From Opitutales bacterium (lineage in GTDB: Bacteria; Verrucomicrobiota; Verrucomicrobiia; Opitutales; Oceanipulchritudinaceae), in contig JAFIGG010000012.1 of assembly GCA_020831485.1 (NCBI GenBank), positions 1 through 61,252 on the forward strand: 61,252 nucleotides of DNA, given 5' to 3'. A program made the translations under genes and the position numbers. Shown here in pieces: positions 9,580 to 18,446 of this stretch. How positions within the stretch are numbered: the first letter of the stretch is position 1; every line of letters begins with the position of its first letter. The notes beneath the pieces were generated by a model. That model did not search any database, was not told the DNA's origin, and saw only the letters and a list, made by a program, of their open reading frames with translations.

Positions 9580-9999
9580 TTACCTCACCAATTCATTTTG
9601 TGTCTTCATTCTGATAATCTCGGCCAATGTGGTTGCTTTGAGGTGACGTGTAATCCGTTTGCACTCTATTTCCCAGAAAACATGCGATGGGCAGAGATCC
9701 GGTCCCTCGCATTTCCTGGCGCCGAATAGACACTCTCCAATCCAATCTGGACCGTCCACAGCTTTCGCGATATCCAGCAAGGTGATTTCCTCCGATGACA
9801 TGGCCAGACGGTTGCCTCCTCCCGGACCTCTGCGCGATTCGATAATTCCAGCATCCGAGAGCTTTTTGAAGATCTTTGCCAGATAGGCTGGCGGCACATG
9901 AGCCTGCTCGGCGATATCGGCAACAAAAGCAAAACGGTCCACCTTCAGACAGGCGAGCGCACGCACGGCATACCCAACCCCCTGCGATAAACAAAGCAT
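9580..9999 (-). CDS. Rrf2-family transcriptional regulator, likely Fe-S
   Basis: This winged-helix repressor (139 aa) is of the family that includes IscR, NsrR and RsrR. The N-terminal helix-turn-helix contains VPPAYLAKIFKKLSDAGII and the wing contains SRRGPGGGNRL. Three cysteines follow in the ECLFGARKCEGPDLC region, the position where IscR/NsrR-type members bind an iron-sulfur cluster. It therefore probably responds to redox, nitric oxide or Fe-S status. The target is unknown; the decayed transporter downstream is one candidate former target. Upstream is a palindromic repeat region and then tRNA-Asp. Confidence 0.87.
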   Translation of the reverse strand: MLCLSQGVGYAVRALACLKVDRFAFVADIAEQAHVPPAYLAKIFKKLSDAGIIESRRGPGGGNRLAMSSEEITLLDIAKAVDGPDWIGECLFGARKCEGPDLCPSHVFWEIECKRITRHLKATTLAEIIRMKTQNELVR

Positions 10000-10078
10000 G
10001 CCAATATTAAATCATTCCAGGCAAAAGATGTAAACATAAAACGACACATCTGTCGATTTATCGGATTCAGAAAGATAT

Positions 10079-10152
10079 GGCCGACACGGAGGTCGGCCCT
10101 CCAATGGGGAGGCACGATGGAGGGACCGGCTCCGTCGGGGCTCGATCCCTCC
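10079..10152. repeat. Palindromic intergenic element
   Basis: Two stems sit side by side. GGCCGAC (10079-10085) pairs with GTCGGCC (10092-10098), and GGAGGGA (10119-10125) pairs with TCCCTCC (10146-10152). The left half, read in reverse complement, resembles the right half (TGGAGGGcCGaCCTCCGT against TGGAGGGaCCGgCTCCGT), so the whole unit is also a larger imperfect palindrome. It fills most of the gap between the Rrf2 gene and tRNA-Asp. It looks like a REP-type element rather than a gene. Confidence 0.6.
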
Positions 10153-10239
10153 AAGGGATCACGACACTTCCAAGTTTGGCGAAATTCCTGCTTGACGCGG
10201 CCGGGTCCCATTCTAACTTCAGCAACCTTCAATTCCTGA

Positions 10240-10316
<77 letters not shown>

Positions 10317-10331
10317 CTTTTCTCAGGAACG

Positions 10332-12986
10332 CTATTCGCCCAGGATTACTTCCTCCAGAAACAGGCGGGTTTCGCCGGAGGAACGCGTCGCGTCCAAATC
10401 GAATTTAAATCGCAGACGGTGGTCATTGATCGATTCAGGATCGACCAGTGTTTGCTCTACAATCCAGTTGCCCGTCAACGGGTCTTCTTCCAGCAAGGTG
10501 TTCTGTCGGTTGCGCGCTTCCGGATCGAGCCGGAGCTGTGCCCGTGATTCAAAATAAGGCTCCATTGCCTGCTGCAGGGCGTCCTGATGCCAAGGGAAAA
10601 GTCCCCTGCCCTCGTTGAGACTGTCGAGGTCGACCGAGACAACCGGCGGTGGTGCGGCATCCTCGGGAGGACGCCCGGACAGCTCCGCAAGCACTTCCGA
10701 AGCGGCGGTAAAGTTTCGGTGAGCCAGCGGCTGCAGGAAGCGGAACACCGCATCGCGAATGCGCCGCAGGCATTCGTCGCTGTTGCGCTTCGGATCCAGG
10801 TTCCAGGCGGGACGCTGAACGGGCTTTTCCGGCTCCTCAATCTGGCGGCGAACGGCCTCCGGATCCTTCAGCAGCTCCCATTCCTCCATCAGGGACGCAT
10901 CGACCGTGCGGACCATCTGCTCGAAGTAATAAATCATGTCGCGTATTTCATCCGTCCATACGCTCTCGGGCACGCTCTGAGTCAAGGTTTTGTAGAGATT
11001 GGACAGATGCCGCAGCAAAACCCCCTCTGAGCGCTCAAGCCCATACATGCGCACATAATCGGCAAAACTCATATAGCGCTCGAACATTTCCCGGCCGATG
11101 GATTTTGGCTGAATATTGTCCTGCCCGACCCAGGGGTGTTTTGCGGCAAACTCGTTGAAAGTATCGTAGATGAAGTCCCTGTAAGGTTTCGGGTGCTCAA
11201 CGTCGACCAGCTTCTCCATGCGTTCCTCATAGGGAATGCCCTGTTCCTTCATTTCGCGGACCAATTCAGTTTTCAGTCTGTCTACCTGTTTGCGAAGAAT
11301 GGCCGAGGGATTTTCCAATACAGACTCAACTAAGGTCAGCACCAGCCAGGGATACTCCGGGTCTTCCGGATTCAGATTGCGCACCGTGTCCACCAGAAAC
11401 AACGAGAGGGTCTGATCGAGCGAAAAGTCATCCTGCAAATCGATGTGAATTTGGACCTTGCGTCCGTTGGGCTGTTTCTCGGGCAGAATCTCGACAATCT
11501 GTTTCTCGACCAGGGAACGAAACAGTGCAAATGCCCGTCGCCCCAGCTGGCGTTTCGAATCTTTTGTTTCATGGCAATCCCGCAGGATCTGCCGTATGAC
11601 CGCGCAACCGTCGTCCTCACGTCCCAGCACATTCAGCAGCATGCCATGCGACACCTTGAAAGAACTGACCAACGGCTCCGGCGGTGCCTCCACCAGGCGT
11701 TCGTAGGTCTGTTCATCCCAGTTCACAAAACCCCTCTCCGGCGGCTTGCGTCGGACCAGTTTGCGGGCCTTGGCGGGATTCTCCTTAATCTTGCGCTCAA
11801 TCTTACGGTTTTCAATTACGTGCTCAGGCGCCTGCACCCAAACCGAACCCTTGTCGTCAAAACCCTTGCGCCCTGCCCGACCGGAGATCTGGTGAAAGTC
11901 ACGCACCGGCACAATCCGAACCTTCTCGCCATCGTATTTGCAAAGTCCGGTGAACAGAACCGTGCGGATCGGCACATTGACACCGACGCCAAGGGTGTCC
12001 GTGCCACAGATGACCTTCAGCCGGTTTTCCTGTGCAAGGCGCTCAATCAGGATCCGGTATTTCGGCAACATACCCGCGTGGTGTACACCAATGCCGTGAC
12101 GCAGGAACTTTCGAATATCCTTCCCGAACGGGCTATTGAAAGGAACATCCTGGATCGCATCCTGAATCGCCTGCTTATCCTCCTTGCTGCAGAAGTTCAG
12201 GCTCATCAATTTCTGCGCCGACTCCGTTGCCTGGCGCTGGGTGAAGTGAACCAGATAGACCGGCAACTGACGCTGTTCATGCAGCAGCTGCAGTACATCT
12301 TCGAGCGATTCTTCCGTGTATTGGAAATCCAGTGGAACCGGACGCTCAGAAGAAGCGACCGTGGCAGTGCGGGCACCGGTCAGACGGTTCAGTTCCTTCT
12401 CAAAAAATCCGGTTTCTCCCAACGTCGCCGAAATCAGCAAAAATCGACACTGCGGCAAGGTGAGTAGCGGGACCTGCCAGGCGAAACCGCGGTCGCGGTC
12501 ACTGTAGTAGTGAAATTCATCCATGATGACTTCATCCACATCCAGCTGGTCCCCTTCGCACAGAGCCTTGTTGGCCAGCACCTCCGCCGTGCAGCAAAGA
12601 ATCGGGGCATCCGGATTGACGGTCGCATCTCCGGTTGAAATGCCGACATTCTGTGGCCCAAAGTCCTTGCACAGGGCCAGAAACTTTTCATTTACCAGCG
12701 CCTTGATCGGACAGGTATAAACCGAGCGACGCCCTTCACAAATACTCCGGTAGTGCATCGCAGCGGCCACCAGCGATTTGCCCGAACCGGTGGGCGTTTT
12801 CAGAATTACATTCGCATCGTCAAAAATCTCTAGGATTGCCTGCTCCTGTGCTTCATAGAGTTCGATTCCTTTCTTCTCCAGATAATCCAGGAAGGATTCA
12901 AGAATCGCATCGCCCTCCGGCTCGCCTGCCAGAGGCCAGAGCGGATGACGTTTGCGTGATTCGTCGGCGGATAAGGTTTCGCTCAT
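10332..12986 (-). CDS. DEAD/DEAH-box helicase with C-terminal DUF3516
   Basis: This is a superfamily 2, Ski2-like RNA or DNA helicase (884 aa). Motif I is TPTGSGKS (about residue 60), motif Ia is in [11 protein letters not shown], motif II is DEFHYY (a DEVH-type box), motif III is SATLG, and motif VI is [12 protein letters not shown]. The remaining half, beyond about residue 430, matches the DUF3516-type extension found on this helicase subgroup. It probably acts on structured nucleic acid in the cytoplasm; the substrate is not known. The gene overlaps the stop of the upstream membrane-protein gene by 4 bp (ATGA), so the two are likely translated together. Confidence 0.88.
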   Translation of the reverse strand: MSETLSADESRKRHPLWPLAGEPEGDAILESFLDYLEKKGIELYEAQEQAILEIFDDANVILKTPTGSGKSLVAAAMHYRSICEGRRSVYTCPIKALVNEKFLALCKDFGPQNVGISTGDATVNPDAPILCCTAEVLANKALCEGDQLDVDEVIMDEFHYYSDRDRGFAWQVPLLTLPQCRFLLISATLGETGFFEKELNRLTGARTATVASSERPVPLDFQYTEESLEDVLQLLHEQRQLPVYLVHFTQRQATESAQKLMSLNFCSKEDKQAIQDAIQDVPFNSPFGKDIRKFLRHGIGVHHAGMLPKYRILIERLAQENRLKVICGTDTLGVGVNVPIRTVLFTGLCKYDGEKVRIVPVRDFHQISGRAGRKGFDDKGSVWVQAPEHVIENRKIERKIKENPAKARKLVRRKPPERGFVNWDEQTYERLVEAPPEPLVSSFKVSHGMLLNVLGREDDGCAVIRQILRDCHETKDSKRQLGRRAFALFRSLVEKQIVEILPEKQPNGRKVQIHIDLQDDFSLDQTLSLFLVDTVRNLNPEDPEYPWLVLTLVESVLENPSAILRKQVDRLKTELVREMKEQGIPYEERMEKLVDVEHPKPYRDFIYDTFNEFAAKHPWVGQDNIQPKSIGREMFERYMSFADYVRMYGLERSEGVLLRHLSNLYKTLTQSVPESVWTDEIRDMIYYFEQMVRTVDASLMEEWELLKDPEAVRRQIEEPEKPVQRPAWNLDPKRNSDECLRRIRDAVFRFLQPLAHRNFTAASEVLAELSGRPPEDAAPPPVVSVDLDSLNEGRGLFPWHQDALQQAMEPYFESRAQLRLDPEARNRQNTLLEEDPLTGNWIVEQTLVDPESINDHRLRFKFDLDATRSSGETRLFLEEVILGE

Positions 12987-14809
12987 TCTTCCAATAGCAA
13001 AAGGGATTGATACAGCAGGGCTTCACGGTGCTGTGGTTCGCGTTCGAGAGCCGCATCCACCCATTGGCGTCCGGCCCTGGCATCCCCGCTTGCACGGTAG
13101 ATCAACCAGCCATGCAAAGCGAATGCATCGGCGCTCTCGGGCAAGCCTTTCTGAGCCGCCAGCAAGTGCGGCTCGACCGTTTCCAGATCCTCATCCAGAT
13201 AAGCCATTGCGTCCGCCATTAACCAATGGGCGCGCCCATCTTCCGGATTCCGGTCGAGCGCTGCTCCAGCCACTTGCAGCACCTCCTCGGCTAGATCAGA
13301 GGGGCTTGCCCTTCCGGTATGGCGAAAAGACCAGAGCGCATCCGCCTCAATCCTGGCCGCATCCGAACGCTCGGGACGAAGCTCCCTAGCCCTGGCTGCA
13401 TGCCACTGAACATCCCGCAGTGCATTGGGTTCGTCGAAAACCCGATCGCGGTCGTCAGCCAGCCGAATCAGTCCCTGTTCTGCGACAAACACATGGTATT
13501 GGGCCTGCGCAACGGCAGGAATCCAGAGCATCTGCCAACCGGCAACCGCAACCGGCAAGCTAAGCCAACAAGCACACACAAAGCCTCTCGGTATCCGCAG
13601 CTTGATCTGCGGCGTCAGGGCAGCGATCAGGGCGATGCATGTAAAAACCGCAAAGACCGTAAGCGGCAGGCGGGTAAAATCATAAAACCATGCACCCACA
13701 AAAATAATCAACAAGGTTGCCAGCAGCGCACCCAGCAAAAGCTTATTCAGCGGGGAGGGCTGGCGATCTCCACGAGGCCGTCGCTTTCGATGATCCCGGT
13801 CCGGGTGCGGTTTCGCATACGGCAGACTGCGCCAGAAGCGCCAGCTGAACCAGGCCAATGCGGCCGTGGCAACCCACAACAGGAGAGACAACGTATTACT
13901 CAACGGACCCAACAGGTGGACTGTCGGCCAGTTCAGGCCGAGCATTTCTACGAGGCGTTGACTCGCCGGGCCGCCGAACAGTTGCAAAGCGGAAAAGACG
14001 ACTACCGGAATCAAAACCAACCATAGAATCGAGATTACGGCCCGCAAGCGCTTACGTGCAGCGAAAAAAGGCGTAAAGAGGATTGTGGCCAACAACATTG
14101 CCAGCCCGACCTCCGATGCGCTTGCCCATAGGACAATCAGTGCAGCGACGGCAAGCAAGCCGCAGAGGATACGCAGAGGCATCAAAAATCGCCGCATCCA
14201 GGCACCAGTCAGCAAAAAAGGAAGGGTCATTCCAACCAAAAAGGCCATTCCAGCCGGGTCCGCCAAAAAGCCGCTGGCAAGGCCTGACTCAGCCGGGATG
14301 AAGAGCCGTTCCGAAAATACACGCGCATCGAAAAAGTATTGATAGAGAGCCGAAGCTCCGGATCCACAAACAACGGCAACCAGGGTCACCCAGATAATCC
14401 GTGCATCCCTGGCATTGCGGACCCAGTTCAGCAGCACCCAATAAACCACGTAGGCCAACAGCCAAACCGACACCTGCAAATCAGTCAGCCAGCTTTGATC
14501 CCCTGCACCGAAACTTTGTGCGACCGCCAAAACCAAAAAAGGCAAAGGCAAGAGGTGCGCTGGAGAGCATTCCGGTTGCAGACTCCGCATGCCTCCATGC
14601 ACAGCTTGCAGGGAGGCAAGTATGAAGACCAGAACACTCAATGGGATCAGAGGCTGCGCTACCTCCAGATTGCCGCCAAAGTCACGCGCCAGCAGCACCA
14701 ATATCGCCGTCAAAGCCAACCACTGAAGACCACGCAACAGCCGCGTTGGCCGATTCACAAATCGACGAACGACGCTCAAGAACCAGGATGATCGCTTTGG
14801 GGAAGCCAT
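12983..14809 (-). CDS. Polytopic membrane protein, O-antigen ligase/polymerase-like, with TPR tail
   Basis: The protein has 608 aa. The first about 400 residues carry ten or more hydrophobic segments separated by short Arg-rich loops. There is a larger extracytoplasmic loop near the middle and an RKRRPRGDR basic loop around residue 340. The last about 170 residues are soluble, with helical pairs resembling tetratricopeptide repeats ([16 protein letters not shown]). This layout is typical of O-antigen ligase/polymerase-like proteins with TPR tails, but no catalytic motif was recognised, so the function is inferred from architecture only. It is divergent from the MoxR gene and followed by the helicase with a 4-bp overlap. 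Confidence 0.55.
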   Translation of the reverse strand: MASPKRSSWFLSVVRRFVNRPTRLLRGLQWLALTAILVLLARDFGGNLEVAQPLIPLSVLVFILASLQAVHGGMRSLQPECSPAHLLPLPFLVLAVAQSFGAGDQSWLTDLQVSVWLLAYVVYWVLLNWVRNARDARIIWVTLVAVVCGSGASALYQYFFDARVFSERLFIPAESGLASGFLADPAGMAFLVGMTLPFLLTGAWMRRFLMPLRILCGLLAVAALIVLWASASEVGLAMLLATILFTPFFAARKRLRAVISILWLVLIPVVVFSALQLFGGPASQRLVEMLGLNWPTVHLLGPLSNTLSLLLWVATAALAWFSWRFWRSLPYAKPHPDRDHRKRRPRGDRQPSPLNKLLLGALLATLLIIFVGAWFYDFTRLPLTVFAVFTCIALIAALTPQIKLRIPRGFVCACWLSLPVAVAGWQMLWIPAVAQAQYHVFVAEQGLIRLADDRDRVFDEPNALRDVQWHAARARELRPERSDAARIEADALWSFRHTGRASPSDLAEEVLQVAGAALDRNPEDGRAHWLMADAMAYLDEDLETVEPHLLAAQKGLPESADAFALHGWLIYRASGDARAGRQWVDAALEREPQHREALLYQSLLLLEE

Positions 14810-14916
14810 TGGCGCAGCATCGTCCAGTCTTCCCTTCAGCGAGACAACCTCAAAGATTAATATTGAATCTTTTCGCGCTTTGCCTGTCTCTTGTCTGTAG
14901 CATCAGCAAATTTCTT

Positions 14917-15915
14917 ATGTCTGACTCCTTTAATCTCGAATCCATCAACAGCCGGGTGCGCGAATCCGCGGCCTGGGTGAAAACGCTGCGCGATGAAACC
15001 GCCAAGGTCATCGTCGGGCAGAAGTATCTAATCGACCGCCTGCTGGTCGGTCTACTGGCCAACGGCCACGTCCTCCTCGAAGGCGTTCCGGGGCTGGCAA
15101 AGACACTATCGGTCCGGACACTGGCCGATTGTATAAAAGCCGACTTCTCACGCATTCAGTTCACGCCGGACCTGCTCCCGGCAGACATCGTGGGCACGCT
15201 GATATACAATCCGAAAACCGGTGAATTCACCACAAAACAGGGTCCGGTCTTCGCCAATATTGTGCTGGCAGACGAAATTAACCGGGCTCCGGCGAAAGTC
15301 CAGAGTGCCCTGCTGGAGGCGATGCAGGAGCGTCAGGTGACCATAGGCGACTCCACCTTCAAACTGCCGCAACCCTTTCTGGTTCTAGCCACCGAGAATC
15401 CGATCGACCAGGAGGGCACTTATGCTCTCCCCGAAGCTCAGGTCGACCGTTTCATGCTCAAGCTGAATGTCGGCTATCCGAGCAAGGAGGAAGAGCGGGC
15501 CATTCTCGACCGCATGGCGACCACCGGAGCCCAGCCAACGGTCTCGGCCGTGATCTCTCCGGAAGAAATCCTGGAGGCCCGCAAACTGGTGAACGAAATC
15601 TACATCGACCCGAAGATCCGCGACTACATTGTCGAAGTGGTCTTTGCGACCCGTTATCCGGATCGCTACGGCATGGAGGACCTGAAAAACTTTATTCAGT
15701 TCGGCGGCAGTCCGCGGGCGACCATTTCCTTGACCCTGGCGGCCAAAGCCTGGGCCTTCCTGCAGGGGCGTGGCTATGTCACTCCACAGGATGTTAAGAC
15801 CATCGGAGCGGACGTATTGCGTCACCGTGTGATCCTGACCTACGAGGCCGAAGCTGAAGAGCTGAGCAGTGAAGACCTGATCAGCCGGATTTTCGACACC
15901 ATCCCTGTCCCTTGA
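14917..15915 (+). CDS. MoxR-family AAA+ ATPase
   Basis: This chaperone-like ATPase (332 aa) is the first gene of the Bat operon. Walker A is GVPGLAKT and Walker B is VLADEINRAP. The QSALLEAMQE and ATENPIDQEGTY blocks (sensor 1) that mark MoxR proteins are clear. Family members act with vWA-domain partners in maturation of envelope or metal-containing complexes. An upstream in-frame extension to 14641 has no family likeness, whereas MSDSFNLESIN gives a normal N-terminus. The DUF58 gene follows after 28 bp. Confidence 0.93.
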   Translation: MSDSFNLESINSRVRESAAWVKTLRDETAKVIVGQKYLIDRLLVGLLANGHVLLEGVPGLAKTLSVRTLADCIKADFSRIQFTPDLLPADIVGTLIYNPKTGEFTTKQGPVFANIVLADEINRAPAKVQSALLEAMQERQVTIGDSTFKLPQPFLVLATENPIDQEGTYALPEAQVDRFMLKLNVGYPSKEEERAILDRMATTGAQPTVSAVISPEEILEARKLVNEIYIDPKIRDYIVEVVFATRYPDRYGMEDLKNFIQFGGSPRATISLTLAAKAWAFLQGRGYVTPQDVKTIGADVLRHRVILTYEAEAEELSSEDLISRIFDTIPVP

Positions 15916-15943
15916 TCCCTCTCGGGGATCGGACTCCACGCCG

Positions 15944-16876
15944 ATGACAGAAGCAGAAAAAACGCGGGCCATTCTTAAAAAAGTCCGGCAAGTCGAAATT
16001 CGTAGCCGGAAGTTTGTCGATGACACCCTGGTGGGTGCCTATCACAGCATCTTCAAGGGAGCCGGAATCGACTTTGCCGAAGTGCGCGAATATCAGGCGG
16101 GCGACGATGTGCGTTCGATCGATTGGAACGTCACTGCGCGCATGGACCGCCCCTTCCTCAAGACCTATCAGGAAGAGCGCGAACTGACCCTGATGTTGAT
16201 GGTCGATCTCTCCGCCAGTGGTGATTTCGGCTCCCAGAATCAGAGCAAGCGCGAACTCGCCGCAGAGGTTGCCTGCGTTCTCGCCTTTTCAGCGACCCGC
16301 AACAACGACAAGGTCGGCCTCCTGCTCTTCACCGATGAAGTCGAACTTTACATCGCACCAAAAAAAGGCCGCAAACACGTGCTGCGGGTGATCCGGGAGA
16401 TTCTGTTCTTTGAGCCCGAAGGCAAAAAAACGAACATCCCCAATGCCCTGCGCAGACTCAATCGCTTGCAAAAGCGCAAGGCCATCTGTTTTCTGTTCAG
16501 CGATTTCCTTACCGACGAATCCCTTTCATGGATTCGTCCCTCCTCGGTCGATACCAAAGGCGAGTTGCAGCGCATGCTGCGTCTGACCCACCAACGCCAT
16601 GATCTGATCTGCATCGAACTAACAGATCCGCGCGAACAGGCACTTCCTGATGTGGGGATTATAACTCTGGAGGACGCAGAAAGCGGTGAGCTGATCGAAG
16701 TGAATACTTCCAACCGGCGCTTCCGGGACCTCTACGCATTCCAGAACAAACAGCGCATGGAGTTGTTTGCCAAGGAATTGAAACGGAGTGGTATCGACCA
16801 TCTGCTGCTGACGACGGAAGGCTCTTACGTAAAGGAGCTGCGCAGTTTCTTTAACCGAAGGGTGCAGCGTCGATGA
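15944..16876 (+). CDS. DUF58 domain protein
   Basis: This 310-aa protein shows the DUF58 signature EVREYQAGDDVRSIDWNVTARMDRPFLKTYQEERE. After it comes a degenerate von Willebrand A-like domain beginning LMVDLSASGDFG. DUF58 proteins almost always sit directly behind MoxR, and the pair is thought to work together with the Bat vWA proteins. It has no membrane segments and is probably cytoplasmic. The stop overlaps the next start by 4 bp (ATGA at 16873). Confidence 0.92.
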   Translation: MTEAEKTRAILKKVRQVEIRSRKFVDDTLVGAYHSIFKGAGIDFAEVREYQAGDDVRSIDWNVTARMDRPFLKTYQEERELTLMLMVDLSASGDFGSQNQSKRELAAEVACVLAFSATRNNDKVGLLLFTDEVELYIAPKKGRKHVLRVIREILFFEPEGKKTNIPNALRRLNRLQKRKAICFLFSDFLTDESLSWIRPSSVDTKGELQRMLRLTHQRHDLICIELTDPREQALPDVGIITLEDAESGELIEVNTSNRRFRDLYAFQNKQRMELFAKELKRSGIDHLLLTTEGSYVKELRSFFNRRVQRR

Positions 16877-17418
16877 ATACGGCAATGGATGCTCAATTAT
16901 TTTTGCTGGAAAGCGGTTTCTCGGACATCCGCGATGTCATCCGCTTCGCATCGCCCTGGCCATGGTTGATAACCGCAGCTCTGGCACTCGCTTTCATCCT
17001 GTTTTATTGGGGCTGGAAACGTTACCAATTCCGCCAGGCTGAAATCCGAGCCGCCTACCGCGAACCGCCGCATCAGGTGGCTGAACGGGAGCTTGAAGCT
17101 CTGCGCAAGGAAGGTCCAAGCCTTGAGTCGGAAATGTTCAGTGTTCGCGTATCGCGGGTATTGCGTCACTACCTTGAAGACGCCCTGAGCTTGCCGGCCC
17201 CCGAACGCACCACTGAAGAGTTTTTGAATGAACTGAGCGACAAGAACAGCTTCGACGACGACCTTAGAGAGCGACTGTCGAGTTTCCTGCAGCAGAACGA
17301 TCTGGTTAAATTCGCACGGCAGGACCTGAATACGGAACAACGCTCAGAATTGTTGGACAGTGCGCTGCGCGTCATCCGCGCCACTGTTTCGCAAAAGGAA
17401 TCCGCCGGAACCTCATGA
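16873..17418 (+). CDS. DUF4381-like single-pass membrane protein of the Bat operon
   Basis: This is a small protein (181 aa). It has one membrane helix at about residues 29-49 (WPWLITAALALAFILFYWGW), a charged coiled-coil-like segment, and a conserved region RVSRVLRHYLEDALSLPAPERTTEEFL. Genes of this kind (DUF4381 type) occupy this position between DUF58 and BatA in many aerotolerance operons; the biochemical role is unknown. It overlaps both neighbours by 4 bp, which implies tight translational coupling. Confidence 0.8.
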   Translation: MNTAMDAQLFLLESGFSDIRDVIRFASPWPWLITAALALAFILFYWGWKRYQFRQAEIRAAYREPPHQVAERELEALRKEGPSLESEMFSVRVSRVLRHYLEDALSLPAPERTTEEFLNELSDKNSFDDDLRERLSSFLQQNDLVKFARQDLNTEQRSELLDSALRVIRATVSQKESAGTS

Positions 17419-18443
17419 TCTTTCAATTTGCTCAACCATTATTCCTCTGGCTACTGCTGCTCGTGCCGCTGATCGCCTACCTGTCCGGCAGCGCCGGACG
17501 CAAGGCTGCACTGCGCTTTCCCGCCACCCAGCTGGCGCAGCAGATAGCGCGCATGGTCAAGGCCCATCCGGGCAAGTTTCAGGGCTGGCTACGACTGATC
17601 GCACTCACTGCTGGAATCCTCGCCCTGGCCCAGCCGCAGTGGGGTCAGGAAGAAATTCGCGAGGAGTATGAGAGCATCGACATCATGTTGACAGTCGATC
17701 TTTCCAGCTCGATGTGGGCACATGATTTTTTCGTGGATGGGCAAAGAACGGATCGCCTGACTGCGGTGCAAAGCGTCATGAACGAATTTGTCGAAGCGCG
17801 TACTAATGACCGCATCGGTCTGATCGCGTTTGCCGGAGCCTCATATCTGGTCAGCCCGCTGACCATCAACCACGACTGGATCATCCGTCGCCTGAATGAG
17901 CTGGAGATCGGCTCCATTGAAGACGGCACTGCGATCGGCACCGCCATCGGTACTGCGGTCAATCGAATCCGCAACAGCGATGAAAGCGACAAGGTCATTA
18001 TTCTGCTGACAGACGGTGCCAATAACCGCGGTCAGGTCACGCCCATGCAGGCGGCCGAGGCGGCTGCCCGGTTCGGCATCCGCGTCTACACCGTTGGCGT
18101 CGGCCAAAGTCAGCCTGCACCCTTCCCTCGCCTCGATCCGGAAACCCGTCGACCAATGCGCGACCGTGCCGGCAATATGATGTTTGGCACCGCGCCTCCG
18201 GACATCGACCTGGAACTCCTGCAGGCCATCGCGGACCACACCGGCGGCCGCTTTTTCAATGCTGAAAACGCAGACGAACTTCAGGAAATATACACAGAAA
18301 TCGACGCCCTGGAAAAACAGAACATCGAAGTGATCCGCACTGCCCTGTTCCGTGACTGGTTTGGCATTCCACTGATTATTTGTTTATTCGCCTATTTCCT
18401 GGACTGGCTTCTGCGAACCACCCGCTTTCGCCGCATTCCCTAA
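17415..18443 (+). CDS. batA: BatA-type vWA membrane protein
   Basis: This aerotolerance-type protein (342 aa) has N-terminal hydrophobic helices (about 8-24 and 58-75), a von Willebrand A domain (about 90-290) and a C-terminal helix (about 315-332). The metal-ion-dependent adhesion site is intact: DLSSSM supplies DxSxS, with the downstream T and D in GSIEDGTAIG and LLTDGANN. The vWA domain should lie outside the cytoplasmic membrane and bind partner proteins in the Bat complex. It overlaps the preceding gene by 4 bp and precedes the BatB/C fusion by 3 bp. Confidence 0.9.
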   Translation: MIFQFAQPLFLWLLLLVPLIAYLSGSAGRKAALRFPATQLAQQIARMVKAHPGKFQGWLRLIALTAGILALAQPQWGQEEIREEYESIDIMLTVDLSSSMWAHDFFVDGQRTDRLTAVQSVMNEFVEARTNDRIGLIAFAGASYLVSPLTINHDWIIRRLNELEIGSIEDGTAIGTAIGTAVNRIRNSDESDKVIILLTDGANNRGQVTPMQAAEAAARFGIRVYTVGVGQSQPAPFPRLDPETRRPMRDRAGNMMFGTAPPDIDLELLQAIADHTGGRFFNAENADELQEIYTEIDALEKQNIEVIRTALFRDWFGIPLIICLFAYFLDWLLRTTRFRRIP

Positions 18444-18446
18444 ACC

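Noticed and set aside
11445-12467. 340-codon frame on the plus strand inside the helicase gene
   Set aside because: Antisense to a helicase with all its motifs; it has no recognisable protein content of its own.
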